Below, one piece after another: positions 57,859-64,000 of a stretch of 64,000 nt of DNA; within the stretch, counting starts at the first letter, position 1, and each line of letters starts with the position of its first letter. Source of the stretch: Acidovorax sp. NB1 (GTDB taxonomy: Bacteria > Pseudomonadota > Gammaproteobacteria > Burkholderiales > Burkholderiaceae_C); NCBI RefSeq assembly GCF_005405905.1, contig NZ_BJHU01000010.1, forward strand, positions 1-64,000. The letters are read 5' to 3'. Below the pieces are notes generated by a model, which worked only from the letters and a program-made list of their open reading frames with translations, made no database searches and was not told the DNA's origin. A program made the position numbers and the translations under genes.

Positions 57859-58818
57859 ATGAAAATCTCTTTGGGCCCCCTGCAGTACTACTGGCCACGC
57901 AGCCAGGTGTTTGACTTCTACGAGACCCTGGCGGGAACGCCGCTCGATGTGGTGTACCTGGGCGAGACCGTGTGCTCGCGCCGCCACGAACTGCGCCTGG
58001 CCGACTGGCTGGCGCTGGGCGAGATGCTGCGTGCTGCAGGCAAGCAGGTGGTGCTGTCCACCCAGGTGCTGCTCGAATCCACGGCCGATGTGGGCACCAT
58101 GCACAAGCTCGTGGCCAACGGGCCCGGGTTTGAGGTGGAGGCCAACGACATGGGCGCCGTGCACTGCCTGCACCAGGCCGGGCAGCGTTTTGTGGCCGGG
58201 CCCCACCTGAACCTGTACCACCCGCGCGCCGTGGGCTGGATCGCGCAGCTGGGCGCCACCCGCTGGGTGATGCCGGTGGAGATGCCCCAGGCCGACCTCG
58301 CGCGCATCCAGGCCGCGCGGCCCGCCGGGTTGCAGACGGAGGTGTTTGCGCATGGGCGGCTGCCGCTGGCCTATTCGGCCCGCTGCTTCACTGCGCGCCA
58401 CGCCAACCGGCCCAAGGACGACTGCGGCTTTGTCTGCCAGAGCCACCCCGACGGCCTGCCGCTGCGCACGCGCGATGGCGAGGGTTTTCTGGTGCTCAAC
58501 GGCATCCAGACGCAATCAGCCCGCGTGTACCAGCTGCTGCACGCGCTGCCGCAGATGGCTGCGTTGGGCGTGGACCTGGTGCGCCTGTCGCCCCAGGCCC
58601 GGCACATGCCCGAGGTGGTGGCGCTGTTCGACGCCGCCCGCTGCGACGCCACCAACGCCGCCCTGGCCGCGCGCTGCGCCCAGCAGGCCGAGCCGCTGCT
58701 GCCCGATGCCCCCTGCAACGGCTTCTGGGAGGGCCGCCCCGGGCTGGAGCAGGGGCGCGTGGGGCCCGCGCGCACGGCGCAGGCCACACCCTCGGCTGGC
58801 AAGGCTGCCGCTGGTTAG
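57859..58818 (+). CDS. ubiV: Ubiquinone biosynthesis protein UbiV
   Basis: Partner of UbiU, a U32-like protein with an iron-sulphur cluster. From ATG 57859 it is 319 residues and has Cys39, Cys176, Cys189 and Cys193; spacing of the last three (C-x12-C-x3-C) and Cys39 match E. coli UbiV. An ATG at 57835 is an alternative but would shift Cys39. Proximity to ubiU and ubiT supports the assignment. Confidence 0.93.
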   Translation: MKISLGPLQYYWPRSQVFDFYETLAGTPLDVVYLGETVCSRRHELRLADWLALGEMLRAAGKQVVLSTQVLLESTADVGTMHKLVANGPGFEVEANDMGAVHCLHQAGQRFVAGPHLNLYHPRAVGWIAQLGATRWVMPVEMPQADLARIQAARPAGLQTEVFAHGRLPLAYSARCFTARHANRPKDDCGFVCQSHPDGLPLRTRDGEGFLVLNGIQTQSARVYQLLHALPQMAALGVDLVRLSPQARHMPEVVALFDAARCDATNAALAARCAQQAEPLLPDAPCNGFWEGRPGLEQGRVGPARTAQATPSAGKAAAG

Positions 58819-58820
58819 CC

Positions 58821-59441
58821 ATGTACCCCGGCGAACGTCTCAACAGCCTCACCCACCTGGTGGGCGCAGCCCTGGCCGCCACCGGCACCGCCGTGCTGGT
58901 GGTGCTGGCCACGCGCCTGGGCGACCCCTGGAAGATCGTGAGCTTCAGCATCTACGGCGCCATGCTGGTGCTGCTGTACGCCGCCTCCACCGCGTACCAC
59001 AGCGTGCGTGCGCGCAAACCCAAGGCCGTGCTGCAAAAGCTCGACCACTGCAGCATCTACCTGCTGATCGCGGGCAGCTACACGCCGTTTGCGCTGGTGT
59101 CGCTGCGCGGCGCCTGGGGCTGGTCGTTGCTGGGCGTGGTGTGGGGGCTCGCGGCGCTGGGCGTGGTGCAGGAGATCTGGCTCGCGCGTGGCGCCCGCAT
59201 CCTGTCGCTGGTGCTGTACGTGGCCATGGGCTGGCTGGCACTGGTGGCCGTGGTGCCGCTGTGGCGCGCGCTCTCGCCCGCCGGTTTTGCCTGGCTGGCC
59301 GCCGGTGGCGCGGTGTACACGCTGGGCGTGGTCTTCTACGCGGCCGACCACCGCATTCCCCATGGCCACGGGCTGTGGCATTTGTTTGTGCTGGCGGGCA
59401 GTGCCTGCCACTTCACCACCGTGCTGGTCTACGTCGCCTGA
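58821..59441 (+). CDS. Hemolysin-III/TrhA-family membrane protein
   Basis: A 206-residue protein of about seven helices beginning MYPGERLNSLTHLVGAALA with TAYHSV and DHCSIYLLIAGSYTPFAL. The family (YqfA/HlyIII/PAQR-like) has conserved His and Asp metal-site residues. It is unrelated to ubiquinone enzymes by sequence but sits two bases after ubiV and so is in the same transcript. Confidence 0.9.
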   Translation: MYPGERLNSLTHLVGAALAATGTAVLVVLATRLGDPWKIVSFSIYGAMLVLLYAASTAYHSVRARKPKAVLQKLDHCSIYLLIAGSYTPFALVSLRGAWGWSLLGVVWGLAALGVVQEIWLARGARILSLVLYVAMGWLALVAVVPLWRALSPAGFAWLAAGGAVYTLGVVFYAADHRIPHGHGLWHLFVLAGSACHFTTVLVYVA

Positions 59442-59485
59442 GCCACTCCTGCCCACGCACCACCCACCCCCCAGAACTTCTCCCC

Positions 59486-60043
59486 ATGACTGCAGAGAGC
59501 CCCTTTTCCGCTGCCCCGTCGGCTGTGCCCACCGCGCAGCCCTTCACCCTGCCCGCGCCCGTGGGCGCCGTGCTGTCGCGCCTGCCCGCCTGGCCGGGCG
59601 CGGCCGCGCTGGCCGTGGGGCTCAACCTGGTGCTGGCCCCGCACCTGCCTGCCGATGTGCTGGCCCTGCTGCGCGGGCGGCGCCTGCGCATGGCCGTGCG
59701 CGATGCGCGCGTGGCGCTGGACTTTGGCTGGGACGGGCAGCGCTTCGCGCCCCTGCATGCGAGCGCAACGGAGCCCGACCTCACGCTGCGCGCCAGCGCA
59801 CAGGACTTCCTGTGGCTGGCCCAGCGCAAGCAGGACCCCGACACCCTGTTCTTCTGCCGCCGCCTGGCCATGGAGGGCGACACCGAGCTGGGCCTGGCTG
59901 TGAAGAACGCGCTGGACGCGCTCGACACCCCCGTGCTCGACCCGCGCCAGTGGCTGCAACCCGGCGGCGCGCTGCGCAGGCTGGCCCCGCACGCAGTGCT
60001 GGGCGCACTGGCCCGCCGTGTGGGCCGGAGGGTGCGGCCATGA
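59486..60043 (+). CDS. ubiT: Ubiquinone biosynthesis accessory factor UbiT (SCP2 domain)
   Basis: A 185-residue protein with an SCP2 lipid-binding domain (about 45-145, DARVALDFGWDG and EPDLTLRASAQDFLWL). UbiT is needed for anaerobic ubiquinone synthesis and probably presents the isoprenoid substrate. The identification rests mainly on the SCP2 fold plus the ubiU-ubiV context. Its stop overlaps the next gene. Confidence 0.85.
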   Translation: MTAESPFSAAPSAVPTAQPFTLPAPVGAVLSRLPAWPGAAALAVGLNLVLAPHLPADVLALLRGRRLRMAVRDARVALDFGWDGQRFAPLHASATEPDLTLRASAQDFLWLAQRKQDPDTLFFCRRLAMEGDTELGLAVKNALDALDTPVLDPRQWLQPGGALRRLAPHAVLGALARRVGRRVRP

Positions 60044-60447
60044 GCGGCGCGCACCCCGACCATCCCCTGGTGTATTCCTGCTCCGGCTGCTCCAGCGCCG
60101 CGCAGCTGGCCAACCACGTGGCGCTGCAGCTCGACCGGCGCGGCGTGGCCGAGATGTCGTGCATCGCCGGGGTGGGCGGCGATGTGCCGCACCTCATGAA
60201 GACCGTGCGCTCGGGCCGCCCCATCATCGCGCTCGACGGCTGCCCGCTGGTCTGCGTCAAAAGCACCCTCGCGCGCCACGGCATTGCGGCCGACCGGCAT
60301 TACCAGCTGCAGCAATACGGCGTGAAAAAACGCGCGCACGAAGACTTCGACCCCCTGCAGGCCGCGCTGGTGCTGGAGCAGGTCGAGGCCGACCAGCTGG
60401 CCGAGCCGCTGCGTGCCTCGGCTGCTGAAGGGGTGCCCCATGGCTGA
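60040..60447 (+). CDS. DGC-domain putative zinc-binding protein
   Basis: A 135-residue protein with CSGCSS near the N-terminus and the family-defining DGC (ALDGCPLVCVK). Members are predicted to bind zinc via Cys residues; function is unknown. ATG 60040 overlaps the ubiT stop, and its own stop overlaps ubiX, so it is within the ubiquinone operon and probably has a role there. Confidence 0.82.
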   Translation: MSGAHPDHPLVYSCSGCSSAAQLANHVALQLDRRGVAEMSCIAGVGGDVPHLMKTVRSGRPIIALDGCPLVCVKSTLARHGIAADRHYQLQQYGVKKRAHEDFDPLQAALVLEQVEADQLAEPLRASAAEGVPHG

Positions 60448-61024
60448 GTCCGCCTCCCTTCGCCGCGTCATCGTCGCCATCTCGGGCGCCAGCGGCGCCG
60501 TGTACGGCGCGCGCCTGCTGCAGGTGCTGCAGGGGCAGAACGGCATCGAGACCCACCTGGTCGTCTCTGACGCAGGCTGGCGCAACCTGCAGCACGAGCT
60601 GGACATGGACCGCCCCGCCGTGGAGGCCCTGGCGCACCGCGTGCACGACGTCGCCAACGTGGGGGCAGCCATTGCCAGCGGCTCGTTCCAGTGCCATGCC
60701 ATGGTGGTCGCGCCCTGCTCCATGCGCACGCTGGCCGCCATTGCGCATGGCCTGGCCGACAACCTGCTCACGCGCGCAGCCGACGTGGCGCTCAAGGAGC
60801 GCCGCCGCCTGGTGCTGATGGTGCGCGAGTCGCCGCTGCACCTCACCCACCTGCGCAACATGGTGGCCGTGACCGAGATGGGCGGCATCGTCTGCCCGCC
60901 GCTGCCCGCCTTCTACCTGCGCCCGCAGACCGTGGGCGAGGTGGTGGACACCAGCGTGGCACGTGTGCTGGACCTGATCGGCGTGGAGCACAGCCTGATG
61001 CCTCGCTGGCAGGGATTGGATTGA
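60440..61024 (+). CDS. ubiX: Flavin prenyltransferase UbiX
   Basis: Makes prenylated FMN, the cofactor of UbiD. The 194-residue protein has ISGASGAVYGARLLQ and VAPCSMRTLAAIAHGLADNL typical of UbiX. ATG 60440 overlaps the DGC gene by eight bases. It is directly upstream of ubiD. Confidence 0.95.
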   Translation: MAESASLRRVIVAISGASGAVYGARLLQVLQGQNGIETHLVVSDAGWRNLQHELDMDRPAVEALAHRVHDVANVGAAIASGSFQCHAMVVAPCSMRTLAAIAHGLADNLLTRAADVALKERRRLVLMVRESPLHLTHLRNMVAVTEMGGIVCPPLPAFYLRPQTVGEVVDTSVARVLDLIGVEHSLMPRWQGLD

Positions 61025-61082
61025 TTGCTATTGTATTAATAGCTTTTTGCGCATGATGGACGCGCGCAAACGGCCTTTTTTG
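61022..61082 (+). repeat. Dispersed palindromic repeat B, copy 4
   Basis: TTGATTGCTATTGTATTAAT, then GCGCATGATGGACGCGCGCA and GGCCTTTTTT, starting at the ubiX stop. It lies between ubiX and ubiD. Confidence 0.75.
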
Positions 61083-61102
61083 TTCATGTTCTGATAACTA
61101 AT

Positions 61103-62590
61103 ATGGCCTACCGCGACCTGCGCGACTTCATGGCCCAGCTCGAAGCCACCAGCGACCTGCGCCGTGTGGGCGGAAGCGTCTCGCCCCACCTGGAGATGAC
61201 CGCACTCAGCGACCGCGTGCTGCGCGCCGGAGGGCCAGCGTTGCTGTTCGAGCAGCCCACGGGCCACCACATGCCGGTGCTCACCAACCTGTTCGGCACA
61301 CCCGCCCGCGTGGCCCGCGCCATGGGTGTGCCGGACCTGCGCGGCGTGCGCACTTTGGGCGAGCTGCTGGCCACCCTCAAGGAGCCCGAGGCGCCCAAGG
61401 GCTTCAAGGACATGCTGGGCATGGGCCAGCTGCTCAAGACCCTGTGGAACATGGCGCCGCACACCGTGGCGCGCGGTGCGCCCTGCCAGCAAGAGGTGTG
61501 GGAAGGCCCCGACGTAGACCTGGCACGCCTGCCCGTGCAGCACTGCTGGCCCGGCGACGTGGCCCCGCTCATCACCTGGGGCCTGACCATCACGCGCGGC
61601 CCGCGCAAGGCCCGGCAGAACCTGGGCATCTACCGCCAGCAGGTGCTCTCGCGCAACCAGGTCATCGTGCGCTGGCTGGCGCACCGCGGCGGCGCGCTGG
61701 ACTTTGCCGACCACTGCGCCGCCCACCCCGGCCAGCCCTACCCGGTGGCCGTGGCCCTGGGCGCCGACCCCGCCACGCTGCTGGGCGCCGTCACGCCCGT
61801 GCCCGATTCTTTAAGCGAATACCAGTTCGCTGGCCTGCTGCGCGGAGCCCGCACCGAGGTCACGCCCGCGCTCGGCGTGCCCCTGCATGTGCCTGCGACG
61901 GCCGAGATCGTGCTCGAAGGCCATATCCAGCCCGATGCGCACCACAAAAGCGGCTGGCAGCACGCACTGGAAGGGCCGTACGGTGACCACACCGGCTACT
62001 ACAACGAATGCGCCGAGTTCCCCGTGCTCACCGTGGACCGCATCACGATGCGCCAGGACGCGATTTATCACAGCACCTACACCGGCAAGCCACCCGACGA
62101 GCCCGCCGTGCTGGGCCTGGCGATGAACGAGCTGTTCATCCCGCTCTTGCAAAAGCAGTTCCCCGAGATCGTGGATTTCTACCTCCCGCCCGAAGGCTGC
62201 AGCTATCGGCTAGCGGTGGTCAGCATCCGCAAGGCCTACGCAGGCCACGCCCGGCGCGTGATGATGGGCGTGTGGAGCCACCTGCGCCAGTTTATGTACA
62301 CCAAGTTCATCGTGGTGGTGGATGCCGATGTGGATGTGCGCGACTGGAAGGACGTGATCTGGGCCATCACCACCCGCATGGACCCGGCCCGCGACACCCT
62401 GCTGGTGGAGCACACTCCCATCGACTACCTGGACTTCGCCTCACCCGTGAGCGGCCTGGGCAGCAAGATGGGGATGGACGCCACGAACAAATGGCCGGGG
62501 GAGACGCAGCGCGAGTGGGGGCGGCCCATGGCCATGGACGCTGCCGTGCAAGCGCGCATGGACGGGCTTTTCGCCGCGCTGGGCCTGTGA
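61103..62590 (+). CDS. ubiD: 4-hydroxy-3-polyprenylbenzoate decarboxylase UbiD
   Basis: Decarboxylates the ubiquinone precursor using prenylated FMN from UbiX. The 495-residue protein begins [20 protein letters not shown] and has [20 protein letters not shown] and [18 protein letters not shown], typical of UbiD. The 164-base gap after the stop is promoter-sized and holds no gene. Confidence 0.95.
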   Translation: MAYRDLRDFMAQLEATSDLRRVGGSVSPHLEMTALSDRVLRAGGPALLFEQPTGHHMPVLTNLFGTPARVARAMGVPDLRGVRTLGELLATLKEPEAPKGFKDMLGMGQLLKTLWNMAPHTVARGAPCQQEVWEGPDVDLARLPVQHCWPGDVAPLITWGLTITRGPRKARQNLGIYRQQVLSRNQVIVRWLAHRGGALDFADHCAAHPGQPYPVAVALGADPATLLGAVTPVPDSLSEYQFAGLLRGARTEVTPALGVPLHVPATAEIVLEGHIQPDAHHKSGWQHALEGPYGDHTGYYNECAEFPVLTVDRITMRQDAIYHSTYTGKPPDEPAVLGLAMNELFIPLLQKQFPEIVDFYLPPEGCSYRLAVVSIRKAYAGHARRVMMGVWSHLRQFMYTKFIVVVDADVDVRDWKDVIWAITTRMDPARDTLLVEHTPIDYLDFASPVSGLGSKMGMDATNKWPGETQREWGRPMAMDAAVQARMDGLFAALGL

Positions 62591-62754
62591 AACTTCCATG
62601 CACCACGGCGGTGCTGCGCTCCCCAGTCGCGTAGAAGACAAGCCCGCCCCGCGTTGTTTGCGACGATGTGCCCGCCCCGGTAAAGAGGGCTCTGCACCGG
62701 CACCCTATGGATGCCGCGATGCAGCAAGGCGCACATCCCTAGGAGACAACGGCA

Positions 62755-64000
62755 ATGCAGCAGCACCAGCCCGGCAGCATGATGGATCGGCCCTTACTGG
62801 TTTCGGCCATCCTTGAGCATGGCGAGAACCAGTACGGCGATCAGCAGATCGTTTCGCGCGACACCGATGGCCGCCTGCACCGCTACCGCTTTGCCGACAT
62901 GGCCCAGCGCGCCCGGCAGCTCGCCAATGCGCTGCAGGCACTGGGCCTGCGCCCCGGCAGCGTGGTGGGGTCGCTGGCCTGGAACAACCACCGCCACCTG
63001 GAGGCGTACTACGCCGTGTCGGGCAGCGGCATGGTCATGCACACCTGCAACCCGCGCCTGCACCCCGAGCAGCTGGCCTACATCGTCAACCACGCCGACG
63101 ACGAGGTGGTGTTGTTCGACACCACCTTCGCGCCGCTGGTGCGCGCCATTGCGGCGTCGTGCCCCCGCGTGCGGCACTGGGTGGCGCTGTGTGATGCCGA
63201 CACGCTGGGCTCCATCGACCTGCAAAGCGTCAGTGGGGTCGAGGCGTACGAGACGCTGGTAGCCAGCCAGAACGACCGCTTCACGTGGCCCGTGTCCGAT
63301 GAAAAGGCCGGCGCGGCGCTGTGCTACACGTCGGGCACCACCGGCAACCCCAAGGGCGTGCTGTATTCGCACCGGGCGCTCGTGCTCAGCGCCCTGTCGG
63401 CCTGCATGCCGGGTGTGCTCAGCATCAGCGCGCGGGAGACCATCCTGCCCGTGGTGCCCATGTTCCACATCAACGCCTGGTGCCTGCCCTATGCGGCGCT
63501 GATCGGCGGCGCCAAGCTGGTGTTGCCCGGCCCGCGCCTGGATGCGGCCAGCCTGTACGAGCTGATGGAGACCGAGCGCGTCACCGTCAGCGCGGGTGTG
63601 CCCACCATCTGGATGGGCCTGATCCAGCATGTGGAGCAGCACCAGTTGCGCTTTAGCACCATGCGGCGCACGGGTGTGGGTGGCTCGGCCATGCCCAAGG
63701 CGCTGATCGCCAAGTTCAACGACGTGTACGACGTGGAGGTGCGCCATGGCTGGGGCATGACCGAGACCACGGCCATTGCCACCATGAGCGTGCTGGGCGC
63801 GGGTGATGCCGAGCTGCCGCCCGAGGACCGCCACGCGTTGGTCGCCAAGCAGGGCAAATCGGTGTTCGGCATCGAGCTCAAGCTGGTGGATGAAAACGGC
63901 GCCAGCCTGCCGCGCGACGGCGTGGCGCAGGGCGAGCTGATGGTGCGCGGCCAGTGGATCGTGGACCGGTACCACAAGGCCGAGCGTTCGGCGCTGGTGG
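62755..64000 (+). CDS. Acyl-CoA ligase (long-chain-fatty-acid type), cut by window edge
   Basis: ANL-superfamily enzyme that activates a carboxylic acid as its CoA ester. The first 415 codons are visible, with the P-loop YTSGTTGNPKGVLYSH and GWGMTET. TAGGAGA precedes ATG 62755. It runs off the right edge. It is similar to fatty-acid ligases of medium or long chain; the substrate is not determinable. Confidence 0.92.
   Translation, partial: MQQHQPGSMMDRPLLVSAILEHGENQYGDQQIVSRDTDGRLHRYRFADMAQRARQLANALQALGLRPGSVVGSLAWNNHRHLEAYYAVSGSGMVMHTCNPRLHPEQLAYIVNHADDEVVLFDTTFAPLVRAIAASCPRVRHWVALCDADTLGSIDLQSVSGVEAYETLVASQNDRFTWPVSDEKAGAALCYTSGTTGNPKGVLYSHRALVLSALSACMPGVLSISARETILPVVPMFHINAWCLPYAALIGGAKLVLPGPRLDAASLYELMETERVTVSAGVPTIWMGLIQHVEQHQLRFSTMRRTGVGGSAMPKALIAKFNDVYDVEVRHGWGMTETTAIATMSVLGAGDAELPPEDRHALVAKQGKSVFGIELKLVDENGASLPRDGVAQGELMVRGQWIVDRYHKAERSALV

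Overview
The window is a chromosomal segment of a GC-rich betaproteobacterium, most likely a member of the Comamonadaceae close to Acidovorax. The evidence is the canonical dnaA-dnaN-gyrB and rpmH-rnpA-yidD-yidC-mnmE gene order around the chromosomal origin, a metX-metW pair, an oxygen-independent ubiquinone locus (ubiU, ubiV, ubiT), and dispersed palindromic repeats of a kind I associate with this family. The assignment is inferred from gene content and protein sequence; no 16S gene is present.

Region 1 (1-16.1 kb) is an accessory, defence-like island abutting the gyrB end of the origin region. From the left it holds the end of an IS21-type element running off the window, a decayed Mu-phage-type DNA-binding gene divergent from an intact XRE regulator, two uncharacterised membrane-protein genes, a CoiA-like nuclease, a frameshifted ribbon-helix-helix gene, and a 1639-residue single-chain type ISP restriction-modification enzyme. 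Convergent to it is a compact six-gene operon (16054 to 8866, minus strand): a sigma-like factor, a 188-residue partner, a fusion of an ImmA/IrrE-type peptidase to a UvrD-like helicase with a RecB-like C-terminus, a protein of three ubiquitin-like repeats, an E1-like ThiF protein with an extra N-terminal domain, and a small Cys-rich (DUF6527-like) protein. Overlapping or closely spaced genes make it look like one system. It is the strongest candidate here for an under-described system: ubiquitin-like conjugation tied to DNA-damage or phage sensing under its own sigma factor.

Region 2 (16.2-26.3 kb) is the core origin region. gyrB, dnaN and dnaA read leftward; an intergenic region with DnaA boxes separates them from rpmH, rnpA, yidD, yidC and mnmE reading rightward.

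Region 3 (26.4-44 kb) is core metabolism and signalling: a cyclic-nucleotide-binding protein, apt, a GAF/PAS/GGDEF/EAL protein, a Kef-type antiporter divergent from kdsD-kdsC-lptC, a short-chain dehydrogenase, two tandem RRM/glycine-rich RNA-binding proteins with near-identical promoters and leaders, a manganese exporter behind a yybP-ykoY riboswitch, metX-metW behind a SAM-II-like riboswitch plus terminator, a glycerophosphodiesterase, and a MerR/quinone-reductase pair.

Region 4 (44-64 kb) carries hydroxypyruvate isomerase, a chemoreceptor, a membrane diguanylate cyclase, two M20 peptidases, a thioredoxin-fold protein, a lipase-like hydrolase, YidB, a LysR/MFS pair, and a run of ubiquinone genes (ubiU, ubiV, a hemolysin-III-type gene, ubiT, a DGC-domain gene, ubiX, ubiD), then an acyl-CoA ligase cut by the right edge. 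Two dispersed repeat families recur, mostly directly after stop codons. I saw no tRNA, rRNA or CRISPR array.
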